From assembly GCF_004919095.1 (NCBI RefSeq), contig NZ_STGJ01000003.1, positions 62,001-126,000 of the forward strand: a stretch of DNA of 64,000 nucleotides, written 5' to 3'. The stretch is from Crenobacter intestini. Its GTDB lineage: Bacteria; Pseudomonadota; Gammaproteobacteria; Burkholderiales; Chromobacteriaceae. Below the pieces are notes generated by a model. That model was not told the DNA's origin. It saw only the letters and a program-made list of their open reading frames with translations, and ran no database searches. Positions within the stretch are counted from its first letter, which is position 1; each line of letters begins with the position of its first letter. Shown here piece after piece: positions 37,427 to 47,111 of this stretch. A program made the position numbers and the translations under genes.

Positions 37427-38377
37427 TCAGCCACCGCCGGAGAGGGTGGGCAGCAGCACGCGGTGGATGGAAATGAACGCCGGGCCCAGCAGTACCAGCA
37501 ACAGCGCTGGGAAGATGCAGAAGATCAGCGGGAACAGCAGCTTCAGCGGGATCTTGGCGGCGGCTTCCTCGGCGCGCTGGCGGCGCTTGGTGCGCAGGGT
37601 GTCCGCGTGCACGCGCAGCGAGTCGCCGATGCTGGTGCCGAAGCGCTCGGCCTGCACCAGCATGCCGACCAGACTGTCGACTTCCTCGACGCCGGTGCGC
37701 AGCGCGAGGTTGCGCAGCGCCTTCTCCTTGCTGCTGCCCGCGCGCAGTTCGAGGTTGACGAGGTGCAGCTCCTGCGCGAGCAGTTCGCTCTTGATCTGCA
37801 TCTCCTCGGCGACCTTGGCGAGTGCCGCGTCGATGCCCAGCCCCGCCTCGATGCAGACCAAGAGCAGGTCGATCGCGTCGGGGAAGGCCTCGAAGATCTC
37901 GCGCTGGCGCAGGCGGATGCGGCGGGCGAGCCAGACGTTGGGCAGGTAGTAGCCTAGCGCGGCGGCGGACAGCAGCCCCAGCAGCAGCCGCTCGTGGCGG
38001 ACTTCGCTGCCAGTGACGAGCAGCACGGCCAGCAGCGACAGTGGCAGGGCGAGCGCGAGCAGCGTCTTGGCGCCAAAAAAGAGCGGCGGATGCAGCGGGT
38101 CGCGCAGCCCGGCGTGCATGAAGCGCTGCCGCAGCGGCGACGCTTCCCAGCCTTCCTTGGGTAGCGACAGGCCGGCAAACGGGCGCGACAGGCGCTCCGC
38201 GCTTTGCAGCCAGCCGTTGCCAGCGTCACCGGCGCCGGCGGCCTGTGCCGCCGGCTTGCCGATCTGGTCCAGCCGCTGTTGCAGCCGGCTACCGGAGAAC
38301 TGCACGAAGGCGAACATCGATACGCCGAACACCACGGCGAACACGAGCGCGAGGTACAACCATTGCAGGGTGTCCAT
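37427..38377 (-). CDS. tadC: Tad pilus inner-membrane protein TadC
   Basis: A 316-residue type II secretion F-domain protein. Transmembrane segments lie at about 7-25, 108-130 and 285-310. The F-domain motifs FPDAIDLLLVCIEAGLGIDAAL, ELHLVNLELRAGSSKEKALRNLALRTGV and LVQAERFGTSIGDSLRVHADTLRTKR are those of TadC. With TadB it forms the platform on which the TadA ATPase acts to assemble Flp pili. Last gene of the Tad operon. Confidence 0.93.
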   Translation of the reverse strand: MDTLQWLYLALVFAVVFGVSMFAFVQFSGSRLQQRLDQIGKPAAQAAGAGDAGNGWLQSAERLSRPFAGLSLPKEGWEASPLRQRFMHAGLRDPLHPPLFFGAKTLLALALPLSLLAVLLVTGSEVRHERLLLGLLSAAALGYYLPNVWLARRIRLRQREIFEAFPDAIDLLLVCIEAGLGIDAALAKVAEEMQIKSELLAQELHLVNLELRAGSSKEKALRNLALRTGVEEVDSLVGMLVQAERFGTSIGDSLRVHADTLRTKRRQRAEEAAAKIPLKLLFPLIFCIFPALLLVLLGPAFISIHRVLLPTLSGGG

Positions 38378-38396
38378 CAGGGGCCTCCTGTCGGTT

Positions 38397-39371
38397 TCAG
38401 ATATGGATGCGGATGATGCGGCGCATCCACAGTACGCCCAGCACCATCATCACCAGCATGGCCAAGAGCATGTTCAGCCCGACCGGATCCTCCCACAGCA
38501 CCTTCATGAAGCCCGGGTTGACAAGGTTGATCACGCCGGCCAGCACGAAGGGCAGCAGGGTCAGGATCCACGCCGAAAGCCGGCCTTCGGCGGACAGCAC
38601 GCGGACCTGCCCCAACAGCTTGAGGCGCTCGCGGATCAGCGTGCTGATATTGCCTAGCACTTCGGAGAGGTTGCCGCCGGTCTCGCGCTGGATCAGCACC
38701 GACAACACGAAAAAGCGCAGGTCGGTCAGCGGCACCCGTTCGGCCAGGCTTTGCAGCGCGTCCTGCATCGAGAAGCCGTAGTTGATCTCGTCGAAGGTGA
38801 TGCGAAATTCGTCGGCGAGCGGCCCGTCCATGTCGTCGGCGACCATCTTCAGGGTGTTGAGGAAGGCGTGGCCGGCCCTGAGCGCGCGCGACATCATGTC
38901 CAGCGCGTCCGGCAGCATCGCCTCGATGCGCTGCAGGCGCTGCGCGCGCTTGCGGGTGAGCCACAACACCGGCAGCGACGCGGCGAGGGCCGCGCAGGCG
39001 AGCGCGAACCACCAAGGCAGCGCCAGCGCGTACAGCACGCCGCCAGTGACGAGGAAGGCGAGCGCGCACAGCGCCAGAAAACTCGCGACATTGAGCCTAA
39101 CCCCGCTTTGCTGCAGGTAGCGTTCGATGAGTCGCAGCCTGGGCGCGCCCAGCAGCAGCTTGAGCGCCCCGGGCGCGCTGTCGAGCAGGCGGGTCTTCAA
39201 CAGTTGCTCGGCCGCATGCTCGTGTTGCCCGGCGGCCATCGCGCGCAGGCGGGACTCGATGCGGCGGATCTCGCTGCCGTGCGTGCCGCGCCACCACAGG
39301 TAGCTGCCGTCGATCAGCAGCACTACCGCGACGAACACGGCGACGATAAAGGCGTAAAGCACGAAGTCCAT
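38397..39371 (-). CDS. tadB: Tad pilus inner-membrane protein TadB
   Basis: A 324-residue F-domain membrane protein, partner of TadC. It begins with a transmembrane helix (VLYAFIVAVFVAVVLLIDGSYLWW) and has LPDALDMMSRALRAGHAFLNTLKMV and ETGGNLSEVLGNISTLIRERLKLLGQVRVLSAEGRLSAWIL, typical TadB motifs. Start 39371 removes an implausible Arg/Ser-rich extension. It follows tadA by 10 bp. Confidence 0.93.
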   Translation of the reverse strand: MDFVLYAFIVAVFVAVVLLIDGSYLWWRGTHGSEIRRIESRLRAMAAGQHEHAAEQLLKTRLLDSAPGALKLLLGAPRLRLIERYLQQSGVRLNVASFLALCALAFLVTGGVLYALALPWWFALACAALAASLPVLWLTRKRAQRLQRIEAMLPDALDMMSRALRAGHAFLNTLKMVADDMDGPLADEFRITFDEINYGFSMQDALQSLAERVPLTDLRFFVLSVLIQRETGGNLSEVLGNISTLIRERLKLLGQVRVLSAEGRLSAWILTLLPFVLAGVINLVNPGFMKVLWEDPVGLNMLLAMLVMMVLGVLWMRRIIRIHI

Positions 39372-39381
39372 GGCCTTGCTC

Positions 39382-40740
39382 CTATTCCATGCGGCGGGTC
39401 GGGTCGAACATCGCGTCGCTGACGCTGGCGCCGTGGGTGCGCAAGCGCTCGAGGAACTGCGGGCGGATGCCGGTGGCCTGGAAGTAGCCGGTGACCGTAC
39501 CGTCGGCACCGACGCCGGTCTGCACGTAGCGGAAGATCTCCTGCATGGTGATGATCTCGCCTTCCATGCCGGTGATCTCCTGCAGGCTGACCAGCTTGCG
39601 CCGCCCGTCGGTCAGGCGCGACACCTGCACCACCACGCTGATCGCCGAGCTGACCTGCTGGCGGGCGACCTTGGGCGGCAGGTTGAGCCCGGCCATGCCG
39701 ATCATGTTCTCCAGCCGGGTCAACGCGTCGCGCGGGGTATTGGCGTGGATGGTCGCCATCGACCCTTCGTGGCCGGTATTCATCGCCTGCAGCATGTCGA
39801 CCGCCTCGGCGCCGCGCACTTCGCCCAGGATGATGCGGTCCGGCCGCATGCGCAGGCTGTTCTTGACCAGCGCGCGCTGGGTCACCTCGCCGCGCCCCTC
39901 GATGTTCGGCGGGCGGGTTTCCAGCCGGATCACGTGCGGCTGCTGCAGTTGCAGTTCGGCCGCGTCCTCGATGGTGATCACCCGCTCGCCCGGCGGGATC
40001 GCCGCCGACAGGATGTTGAGCAAGGTGGTCTTGCCGCTGCCGGTACCGCCTGAAATCAGGATGTTGACCTTGGCGCGCGCGAGCGCCTCGAGCAGGGTCG
40101 CCATGTCCGGGGTCAGGCTCTTCTTCTCCATCAAATCGGCCATTTTCAAGGGCACCGCCGAGAAACGGCGGATCGACATCGCCGGCCCGTCGATCGCCAG
40201 GGGCGGGATGATCGCGTTCACGCGCGAGCCGTCGGCGAGTCGCGCGTCGACCATCGGGCTGGATTCGTCGATGCGGCGGCCGACGCGGGAGACGATCTTG
40301 TCGATGATCTTCATCAGGTGCGCGTCGTCGTTGAAGCGCACGTCGGTTGGCTCGAGCCGGCCGCGGCGCTCGACGTAGATCTGCGCGTGCGAGTTGACCA
40401 GGATGTCCGAGATGGTCGGGTCGGCCAGCAGGATCTCCAGCGGGCCCAGCCCCAGCATCTCGTGCTGAATGTCGCGCACCAGCATGCGCCGCTCGTTCTC
40501 GTTCAGCGCGAGGTTCAATTCGGCGAGCAGCCGCTCGACCAGCAGCTTGAGCTCCTGGCGCAGCCGCTCGGGCGGCATGTTCTCCATCGCCGCGAGGTCG
40601 ATGCGCTCGAGCAGTTGCTGGTGGATGCGCTGCTTGGTCGCGGCAAAATCCGGCCCGCTGCCCTGGTTGGCGGCGGGGGCGGCACTCGCGACGGCCGGCG
40701 CGGGTGGGCTGAAGGCTTCGATGCGGGCTCTGAGTGACAT
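39382..40740 (-). CDS. tadA: Tad secretion ATPase TadA (CpaF)
   Basis: A 452-residue hexameric secretion ATPase of the VirB11/GspE superfamily. Walker [13 protein letters not shown], Asp box [12 protein letters not shown], Walker [27 protein letters not shown] and the His box [15 protein letters not shown] are all present. The N-terminal domain (about 1-150) has the CpaF pattern [18 protein letters not shown]. Powers Flp pilus polymerisation in the cytoplasm. Confidence 0.96.
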   Translation of the reverse strand: MSLRARIEAFSPPAPAVASAAPAANQGSGPDFAATKQRIHQQLLERIDLAAMENMPPERLRQELKLLVERLLAELNLALNENERRMLVRDIQHEMLGLGPLEILLADPTISDILVNSHAQIYVERRGRLEPTDVRFNDDAHLMKIIDKIVSRVGRRIDESSPMVDARLADGSRVNAIIPPLAIDGPAMSIRRFSAVPLKMADLMEKKSLTPDMATLLEALARAKVNILISGGTGSGKTTLLNILSAAIPPGERVITIEDAAELQLQQPHVIRLETRPPNIEGRGEVTQRALVKNSLRMRPDRIILGEVRGAEAVDMLQAMNTGHEGSMATIHANTPRDALTRLENMIGMAGLNLPPKVARQQVSSAISVVVQVSRLTDGRRKLVSLQEITGMEGEIITMQEIFRYVQTGVGADGTVTGYFQATGIRPQFLERLRTHGASVSDAMFDPTRRME

Positions 40741-40773
40741 TTTGCTCTCCGTAAGGGGCTGGCTGGCCAGGGC

Positions 40774-41955
40774 TTATGCCTTGGCGGCGACGGTTTCGTT
40801 GCGGCCGCCCAGACGCAGCCGTTGCCACCAACTGGCGGGTTTGTCCGCCTGTGGCTTGAGGTCGGTGGCGATCTGGCCGAGCGCCTGCACCACCGGGCTG
40901 GAAGGCGCGAGCTTTGCCAGCGGGAGGCCCTGGTTGACCGAGCTTGCGACCAGCGGGTAGTTGTTCGGCACGCTGTACGCGATGTCGCGCCCCAGCGAGC
41001 GTTCGATGTCCTGCTGGCGGATGTCGCCGTGCTTGCTCGCGCGGTTGACGATGAGCGAGACGCGCTCGTTCGGGTAGCCCAGCGACTGGAAGGCGTCGAG
41101 CAGGCGACGGCTGTCTCGCACGAAGGGCAGCGTCGCCTGCAGTACCGGGTAGATGCGGTCGGCTGCGTCGAGCGCCTTGACGGTGACCGGGTCGAGCGTG
41201 CGCCCCAGGTCCAGCACCACGAAGTCGAACTCCTGGCGCGCCAGTGCGAGCAGCGCCTCGACTTGCCCGGGCTGGATTTCCAGCCCGGCGCCCAGATCGT
41301 CCGCCGACGCGAGCACCCCCAGCCTCGGCGTCAGCCACAGCAGGCTGGACGAGAGCAGCGCCGCGTCCAGCCGGTCGGTGTTGTGCACCAGTTGCGCGAG
41401 GTTGCTCGGCGGCGTCTCGCTGGTGAGAAACAGCGCAGCGTCGCCGAATTGCAGGTGCAAGTCGACCAGCAGTACGCGCGCGTTGTCCGGCGCCTGCGCC
41501 AGTGTCCACGCGAGGTTGGTGGCGAGGAAGGTCGCGCCGCTGCCGCCCTTGCACGGGATGAAGGCCAGCACCTTGCCGTGGCGCCCGGGCACGGTCTGCG
41601 CTTGCACGCGCAGCCGCTCCAGCGCGGCGGCGACCGTCACCCGGTCAAGCGGCAGCGGCAGCACCTCGCGCACGCCGGCGCGCATCGCCTCGATCAGCAA
41701 CTCCGGAGTCGGCGCACGGCTGAGCAGCATCGGGGTCAGGGGCGGGCGGGACGCCGAGACGCGCGCGAGCGCCGCGACGGTGTGGCTGCCGGGGGCCGCC
41801 TCGCACAGCAGCACGTCGGGGTTGCCCGCGGCTAGCTGTTCGAGCGCGCGCGCGTCCCCCGTCGCGACGCTGACGCTGGCGCCGGGCAGGGACTCCAGCA
41901 GGGTGCGCGCGTCGGCGGCGGTGGCGGCTTGCAGGCAGTAGAGGGCGATCTTCAT
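40774..41955 (-). CDS. tadZ: Tad polar localisation ATPase TadZ (CpaE)
   Basis: A 393-residue TadZ/CpaE protein. The first about 120 residues are an atypical receiver-like domain; from about 128 a ParA/MinD-type fold begins. Its P-loop reads CKGGSGATF: the signature Lys is kept but the usual GK[ST] is replaced, as in many TadZ proteins. LLVDLHLQFGDAAL and VVLDLGR follow. It places the pilus machine at the pole. Confidence 0.9.
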   Translation of the reverse strand: MKIALYCLQAATAADARTLLESLPGASVSVATGDARALEQLAAGNPDVLLCEAAPGSHTVAALARVSASRPPLTPMLLSRAPTPELLIEAMRAGVREVLPLPLDRVTVAAALERLRVQAQTVPGRHGKVLAFIPCKGGSGATFLATNLAWTLAQAPDNARVLLVDLHLQFGDAALFLTSETPPSNLAQLVHNTDRLDAALLSSSLLWLTPRLGVLASADDLGAGLEIQPGQVEALLALARQEFDFVVLDLGRTLDPVTVKALDAADRIYPVLQATLPFVRDSRRLLDAFQSLGYPNERVSLIVNRASKHGDIRQQDIERSLGRDIAYSVPNNYPLVASSVNQGLPLAKLAPSSPVVQALGQIATDLKPQADKPASWWQRLRLGGRNETVAAKA

Positions 41956-41970
41956 CTGGTATCTCCCGTT

Positions 41971-42414
41971 TTACAGGCAGTCGGGGTTCTGGTCGCTGCC
42001 GCTGCCGGTCGCCATGCTCTCCTTGAGCAAGGTGGTCGAGAACGGCGGCAGCCTCAGCTGGGTGGACAGCAGCGGTACGTTCAGGCGGAACATCGGCGCG
42101 TTGGGCGACACCGATACGGTGACAGCCTGGCAATTGCCAAGGGTCTTGCAGTCGGCGGGTGTGTAGTCGACGCTGATGTCGTTGGCACTGACGGCCGGCA
42201 GGATCTCGCGGAAGGTCTGCTTGACCCTAGGGGCATCCATATTGCATACCACCGCCAGGCGCGCGCTGCGCCGGGTCGCCTCGACCGCCGAATTCCAGGT
42301 GAACAGCAGGCGGCCGAATTCGAAGATGCCCAGCAGCACGCTGAAGAAGACCACGGCGATCAGCGCGAATTCGAGGCTGGTGGTGCCGGCCTGACGGCGG
42401 GATGGGCGGCTCAT
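41971..42414 (-). CDS. TadE/F-like minor pilin (second)
   Basis: A 147-residue pseudopilin-like protein. RRQAGTTSLEFALIAVVFFSVLLGIFEFGRLLFTWNSAVEATRRSARLAV is the TadE-family N-terminus, with a pilin-type helix and Glu at position +5 of the processed form. It overlaps the preceding gene by ATGA; GAGGT precedes ATG 42414. Cysteines in the exposed part (CKTLGNC) may form disulfides. Either the TadE or the TadF paralogue. Confidence 0.82.
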   Translation of the reverse strand: MSRPSRRQAGTTSLEFALIAVVFFSVLLGIFEFGRLLFTWNSAVEATRRSARLAVVCNMDAPRVKQTFREILPAVSANDISVDYTPADCKTLGNCQAVTVSVSPNAPMFRLNVPLLSTQLRLPPFSTTLLKESMATGSGSDQNPDCL

Positions 42415-42893
42415 AGGTTGGACCTCATGGTGGTCGAGATGCGCCCGAAACGTACGCCCTGCTGCGGCAACACCCACGGTAGCAGCACGGTGTACGGGTA
42501 GCTTTCGACCGACACCGACACCAGGTTGGCGGCGGGCACGGATACCTTGTGGGTAGCCGGGCAGCTTTGCCAGTCGCAGACGGTCACCTTCGCATCGGCA
42601 AACTCGGCCTCCGGCAGCAGACTCGGCGGTTTTGCACCGTTATGGTTGACGCAGTACTCGTGGCTGCCGTACTGCAGCAGACATTTCGCGTTGTCGAGCA
42701 CCTGCGTGTCGCCCGCGTTCTGCTGCGACAGGTAGCGCGCGGCGTTGCGGGTCGCCTTGACCAGCGTGTTGTACTGGTAGAAGGCGCGGCCGAACTCGAC
42801 GATGCCGAAGGCGATCAGCATCATCGGCAGCAGCAGGATCGCGAACTCGACCGCGGCGACGCCGCGCTGGCGGGGTGGGCGTGTGTGTCGCAT
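42411..42893 (-). CDS. tadE: TadE-like minor pilin (first)
   Basis: A 160-residue TadE-family protein: QRGVAAVEFAILLLPMMLIAFGIVEFGRAFYQYNTLVKATRNAARYLS at the N-terminus, a single transmembrane helix, then a periplasmic domain with Cys residues. Processed by the TadV prepilin peptidase in known systems. Which of the two adjacent genes is TadE and which TadF is not certain. Confidence 0.85.
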   Translation of the reverse strand: MRHTRPPRQRGVAAVEFAILLLPMMLIAFGIVEFGRAFYQYNTLVKATRNAARYLSQQNAGDTQVLDNAKCLLQYGSHEYCVNHNGAKPPSLLPEAEFADAKVTVCDWQSCPATHKVSVPAANLVSVSVESYPYTVLLPWVLPQQGVRFGRISTTMRSNL

Positions 42894-42905
42894 TGTGTGT
42901 TCCTT

Positions 42906-44135
42906 CTAGCGCACCAGTCCGGGGACCTTGGGGCCGATGGCCACGCCACTGCCAGGTAAGCCTTGAGTGATGCAAGGGCTACCGGGTTCATCTGCGCGAC
43001 CAAGGTACTCCACCAGCGCTGGCGGATCTTCACCTTTTAAAGGCTTCGACATCGGGTGCAGCATCAGCACGCAGGCAAACGCCTGGATCGGTGCCTTGTG
43101 GTTGGTCTTTCCCCAGTCCTTGCAATCCATGATCGGGATGGTCACGACGCGACGGTCGGCACCAACCTGGCTGAGATCCCCCGTGTAGAGATTGCCATTG
43201 GTATTCAGGCCGAGCTCGCTTTCTGTGTCTTTTTGATACTTTTCGTAGGTTTTTCTTTGTATTTTGAAGTCAGCGAATGCGTTGTACGTGCTGCTCCAGT
43301 TTTTGGGCGTGTATGCGTGGCCGGTGAAATCTGGCGTGGCATCGCTGACCCTCAGGTTGCCCTGATAGACCCCGAAGCGAGAGTTCCATGCCTTGTCCAG
43401 AGAGTCTTTGTTGCCTGGCGCGCCTACTTCCTGTTTGACTTTCAGGTTGCACTCGCCAGTACCAGAAATCAGGTCACTAAGCTCATTTGAGCCCCCTCCG
43501 GACGGTGTGTAATCGATCCAGTTGAAGCTGCCGGTAATGCCGGCTTCGAGTTTGCTGCCATACCACTCTCCCTTGCAGAATCCGTAGGCATCGGGTGTGC
43601 CGCCATGCAGGCATTGGGGAGGGGTCGGTTTGCAGATGCCAAGGGGCAGTCCGCAGCTGATCTGGCTTTGTTGCTGGCTGGCCACCGCCTGTGCACTGAC
43701 GCTCTGCGCACCGATACCCAACACCTGCATGAACCACGGCAGGATGCCGCTACGCGGCAACTCGCAGCGCACGTATTTGGCTTTCGCAGGGTCGGCCGAG
43801 CCGTAAGGTTTGTATTCACTAGCGAGCTTGTCGCTGAAGGTGATATCGGACGCGCTCACCGTCACCGGGTTGCCCTGAAAGTCGACGTTGTTGCGCCCGC
43901 CGACCAACTGGCCGGCGGCGACCGCCCTTTGCAGGCTGTCAGCGATCGGCGGTACGCCCAGCTCGCGCGCCGCCGCCAGCGCGCAGGCGTCGGCGGCGTT
44001 GGCGAGTTCCGATTTGTTGATATAGAGGCGCCCCAGGTCGACGACCAGTCCGAGAAAGCCGATCATCGCGACCAGCGAGAGCGCGACGATCAACGCCACC
44101 GCGCCCCGCTGCTGTTTGCGTAGTAATCGTTTCAT
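42906..44135 (-). CDS. tadG: TadG-like pilus-associated protein
   Basis: A 409-residue protein. RKQQRGAVALIVALSLVAMIGFLGLVVDLGRLYINKSELANAADACALAAARELG is the TadE/G-like N-terminus with one membrane helix. A large Cys-containing periplasmic domain follows; no von Willebrand A MIDAS motif was seen. The middle (about 43195-43500 on the map) is clearly AT-richer than its surroundings, pointing to exchange of the exposed region. Start 44135 is set by the leader, discarding an Arg-rich upstream run. Confidence 0.83.
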   Translation of the reverse strand: MKRLLRKQQRGAVALIVALSLVAMIGFLGLVVDLGRLYINKSELANAADACALAAARELGVPPIADSLQRAVAAGQLVGGRNNVDFQGNPVTVSASDITFSDKLASEYKPYGSADPAKAKYVRCELPRSGILPWFMQVLGIGAQSVSAQAVASQQQSQISCGLPLGICKPTPPQCLHGGTPDAYGFCKGEWYGSKLEAGITGSFNWIDYTPSGGGSNELSDLISGTGECNLKVKQEVGAPGNKDSLDKAWNSRFGVYQGNLRVSDATPDFTGHAYTPKNWSSTYNAFADFKIQRKTYEKYQKDTESELGLNTNGNLYTGDLSQVGADRRVVTIPIMDCKDWGKTNHKAPIQAFACVLMLHPMSKPLKGEDPPALVEYLGRADEPGSPCITQGLPGSGVAIGPKVPGLVR

Positions 44136-44163
44136 CGCCTGCTCGCCCCCTGGATGCGTTGCC

Positions 44164-44424
44164 TTACTGGTCGGTGCCGACGCCGATATTGAACACATTG
44201 GTGACCGGCGGCGGCTGCTTGCTCGCGTCGTGGTAACGCTGCATCGCGTGCTCGGCGCTGGTGCCGTCCAGCGCCGGCAGCGCTGCCTCGGGCACCGTCG
44301 GCGGCAGCGCCTGCGCCTGGGTGCTCTCGCGTACCGCCTCGCCAAAGCGTTTGTCCCAGCGCGGCGTGGTCGAACAGGCCGCTAGCAGCGACACGGTGAG
44401 GGCTGACAACAGGATGGTTTTCAT
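44164..44424 (-). CDS. Small lipoprotein of the Tad operon
   Basis: An 86-residue lipoprotein. MKTILLSALTVSLLAACSTTPRW has a type II signal with lipobox LAAC and Cys 17. The rest is unstructured and ends in VTNVFNIGVGTDQ. It lies between rcpA and tadG by 10 and 28 bp. In known Tad loci an outer-membrane lipoprotein (TadD, RcpB) helps the secretin, but this one lacks TPR repeats and is much smaller than TadD. Role in secretin assembly is an inference. Confidence 0.75.
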   Translation of the reverse strand: MKTILLSALTVSLLAACSTTPRWDKRFGEAVRESTQAQALPPTVPEAALPALDGTSAEHAMQRYHDASKQPPPVTNVFNIGVGTDQ

Positions 44425-44434
44425 GTCGGGCTCC

Positions 44435-45928
44435 TTAGTTCTGGCCTGCGGCCGGCGCATTGTTCAGCGTGCCTTCAAGCTTGCCGCCCAGCATCAGCTG
44501 CGCGCGGTTGGGCGGGATGTAGTTGTCGGTCGGCAGCTTGTAGTCGCCGTCCAGCGGTTTGACCAGACGCGGCGTGACCACGAACAACAGTTCGGACTTG
44601 TCGGTCTGGAAGCTGGTGCTCCTGAACAGCGCACCCAGGATCGGCAACTCGCCCAGGAAGGGGAAGGCGCTGATATTGGTGGTCACGTTGTTCTTGACCA
44701 GTCCGCCGATCGCGAAGCTCTGCCCGTCGCGCAGTTGCACCGTGGTATTGGCGCGGCGCGTGGTGATCAGCGGCAGCACCGACGCGCCGCTATTGCTGAC
44801 CAGCGACACGCCCTCGCGCGACAGCTCGGACACTTCCGGGGTGACCGCCAGGTTGATCTTGCCGCCTTCCAGCACGGTCGGCGTGAACGAGAGCCCGACG
44901 CCGAACTCCTTCTCCTCCAGCGTGATGGTGGTGCCGCCGATCTGGTTGCTCTCGGAGACGGGGATCAGGATCTTGCCGCCGGCGAGAAAGCTGCCCTGAT
45001 GGCCGGACAAGGCCATCACCGTCGGTTCGGCGAGGATCTTGACCAGGCCGTCGTCCTTCTGCCCGTCCACGGTCACGCTGCGGTTGCCGGACGAGTGTGT
45101 GCCGTTGATCAGGGCCTTGCCGTTCGACAGGAAGTCGCTGAGCACGTTGTACGACCAGTCGCCGCTGCTGATCTTGGCGGTGATGTTGACGCCGAGCTTG
45201 TCGAGCACTGTCTTCGACACCTCGGCGACCTTCACTTCCAGCATCACCTGCTGCGGGTCTTCGACGCCGAGCATGTTGATCACCTTGCCCGTGCTGCCGA
45301 CGAAGGCGCCGGCGAGCTGCACCAGCTTGTCGACCTGGGTCGCGTCGCGCACCGTGCCGCTGAGGATCAGCGAGCCGGCGGCGGGTGTTACCTGCACCTT
45401 GCCGGAGAGGCCGGGCAGCATGGTGTCGATCGCGCCCTGTAGCGGCGTCGGGTCGGCGCCGACGGCGACGTCCAGCATGGTGCAGCGCCCGTCGCGGCCA
45501 AGCATCAGGATATTGGTCGAGCCCTGGCTGCGCGCCTGCAGGTAGATTTCGTTGGGGCCGAGCAACAGCGCGTTGACGCTCGCCGCGCCGCTCTTGGCGT
45601 CGGCACCTTCCGGGTTGCCCATCACGATGCGGGCCACCGGCGACACGGGGCGGTAGCGGTGCGACTTGCCGACCGACAGCCGGATCACCGGGCCGCTCTG
45701 CACTTCGCTGCACTGGCGGCGTGCGCTCGCCGGGGTGTTGGCCGTGCGGGATGGAGCGGCTGCGGTGGCCTTGGCGGTCGGGGCCGGTGTGCTCGCCGCG
45801 AGCGGAGAGGTCGCGGGGCTGGTGGCGGCTGCCGCCGTTGGCGTCGCGGCCACTGCCGGCAGGCAAGCCAGCGCCAGCGCGATCGCGGCGAAGGTAAAAG
45901 CGGGTTGGGCGTAGGTGCGCTTGTCCAT
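44435..45928 (-). CDS. rcpA: Tad outer-membrane secretin RcpA (CpaC)
   Basis: A 497-residue secretin. A Sec signal (to about residue 28, AVAATP) is followed by a low-complexity Ala/Thr/Pro stretch of about 40 residues, then the N-terminal BON-like region (RLSVGKSHRYRPVSPVARIVMGNPEGAD) and N1 domain. The C-terminal secretin motif VEVKVAEVSKTVLDKLGVNI and FLGELPILGALFRSTSFQTDKSELLFVVTPRLV is complete. It forms the pilus pore. Confidence 0.95.
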   Translation of the reverse strand: MDKRTYAQPAFTFAAIALALACLPAVAATPTAAAATSPATSPLAASTPAPTAKATAAAPSRTANTPASARRQCSEVQSGPVIRLSVGKSHRYRPVSPVARIVMGNPEGADAKSGAASVNALLLGPNEIYLQARSQGSTNILMLGRDGRCTMLDVAVGADPTPLQGAIDTMLPGLSGKVQVTPAAGSLILSGTVRDATQVDKLVQLAGAFVGSTGKVINMLGVEDPQQVMLEVKVAEVSKTVLDKLGVNITAKISSGDWSYNVLSDFLSNGKALINGTHSSGNRSVTVDGQKDDGLVKILAEPTVMALSGHQGSFLAGGKILIPVSESNQIGGTTITLEEKEFGVGLSFTPTVLEGGKINLAVTPEVSELSREGVSLVSNSGASVLPLITTRRANTTVQLRDGQSFAIGGLVKNNVTTNISAFPFLGELPILGALFRSTSFQTDKSELLFVVTPRLVKPLDGDYKLPTDNYIPPNRAQLMLGGKLEGTLNNAPAAGQN

Positions 45929-45948
45929 CTTGATTTCCCCTTTTTTGC

Positions 45949-46812
45949 TCAGAAGCAGCTCAGGCTACGGCTGCTGCCCTGGATGATCTCGACACAATCG
46001 CGCCCGCCGCCCGTGGCCTTGCGCGGCGCCGGCTTCTTCGGCGCGGTAGCGCTTGCCTTGACCGGCTTGGGCAGCGCGGTTTCCGGCTGTACGCCCAGCA
46101 AGGTCAGCTTGGTCGCGCCGCGCGTCTCGGCCGGCTTGGGGTCGATCTGGTTGCGCAGCACCAGCGACAGGGTGCCGACGCTGCGTGCAAGGTCAAGTTT
46201 CTCGGCTTCTTCCGGCGCGACTTCCAGCGTCACCGCATTGACGACCTTGGGCTTGGTGTCGTCGCGGCTGGCCTCCTGCGCGACGGCGAGCACCAGAATG
46301 TGTTCGAGCACGATCTTGGAGATCGACGGGTCACGGTTGTCGGCGACCTTCTGCCCGGTCGCCTGGCCGCTTTCGTCCTGGGTGTTGACCACGATGTCGA
46401 CGTAGTTGCCGGGCAAGGCGAAGCCGGCGACGCCGATCACGTCGTTCACCCGTACCGTCATCGCGCGCTTGCCTTCGGCGACCACCGCGGAGAGCCCGCC
46501 CTGGGTGCCCACCGGCGCGAGCTTGGCTTCCAGCACCGGCTCGCCGCGCGAGAGCGGCATCTTGGCGACCCGGCTGTCGAGCTTGGCCGGGTCGTGGAAG
46601 CGGCCTTCCGGCATGCTGCCGGCCGGCCAGTCGACCATCTTCAGCATCTCGGGGGTGAGGCGGCTGCCCAGGTCGATGTCGACCGCGGCGACCACGACCT
46701 TGCCGGACGCCTGCCCGGCCTGCTGGTTGATCCAGCGCGAAGCCAGCAGCACGGCGATCAGGCCGAGCAGCAGCGACAGCACGACCATGGCAACGGCTTT
46801 GGTGTTTCTCAT
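45949..46812 (-). CDS. rcpC: Tad pilus assembly protein RcpC (CpaB)
   Basis: A 287-residue periplasmic protein. One N-terminal membrane helix (VAMVVLSLLLGLIAVLLASRWI) is followed by a SAF domain (VVVAAVDIDLGSRLTPEMLKMVDWPAG) and the RcpC/CpaB core (MTVRVNDVIGVAGFALPGNYVDIVV). It stabilises the secretin. Starts 28 bp before the Flp gene behind it. Confidence 0.93.
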   Translation of the reverse strand: MRNTKAVAMVVLSLLLGLIAVLLASRWINQQAGQASGKVVVAAVDIDLGSRLTPEMLKMVDWPAGSMPEGRFHDPAKLDSRVAKMPLSRGEPVLEAKLAPVGTQGGLSAVVAEGKRAMTVRVNDVIGVAGFALPGNYVDIVVNTQDESGQATGQKVADNRDPSISKIVLEHILVLAVAQEASRDDTKPKVVNAVTLEVAPEEAEKLDLARSVGTLSLVLRNQIDPKPAETRGATKLTLLGVQPETALPKPVKASATAPKKPAPRKATGGGRDCVEIIQGSSRSLSCF

Positions 46813-46839
46813 GGATTTGTTCCTCCGCAGGTTTCGGGG

Positions 46840-47022
46840 TTAGCCAAGCGCAGCCACGACTTGCTCGCTGATGGATTCGTAAAGGGCTTGCACCTGTCGG
46901 CCGGTCGCGCCGACCGCGCCGACGATGGCGACCGCGATCAGTACGCCGAGCAGCGCGTACTCGATCGAGGTGACCCCGCTGTCGTCGCGCGCAAAGCGTT
47001 GCAGCCGGCTAAACAACTTCAT
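46840..47022 (-). CDS. flp: Flp type IVb pilin (second)
   Basis: A 60-residue Flp pilin from MKLFSRLQRF. The Flp motif DDSG/VTSIEYALLGVLIAVAIVGAVG has the cleavage after Gly and the Glu-Tyr pair at +5/+6. An in-frame ATG at 47052 has a better ribosome site (AAAGGAG six bases upstream) and would lengthen the leader by 10 residues; both are possible. It lies between the AAA+ gene and rcpC. Confidence 0.9.
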   Translation of the reverse strand: MKLFSRLQRFARDDSGVTSIEYALLGVLIAVAIVGAVGATGRQVQALYESISEQVVAALG

Positions 47023-47111
47023 GGCAACCCTTTTCGGATTTATTAGCTGCATTGCATTCTCCTTTGGCATTTTTTGATCGTAGCCGTGTCCGCCGGCCAT
47101 TCAAGGGGCTC

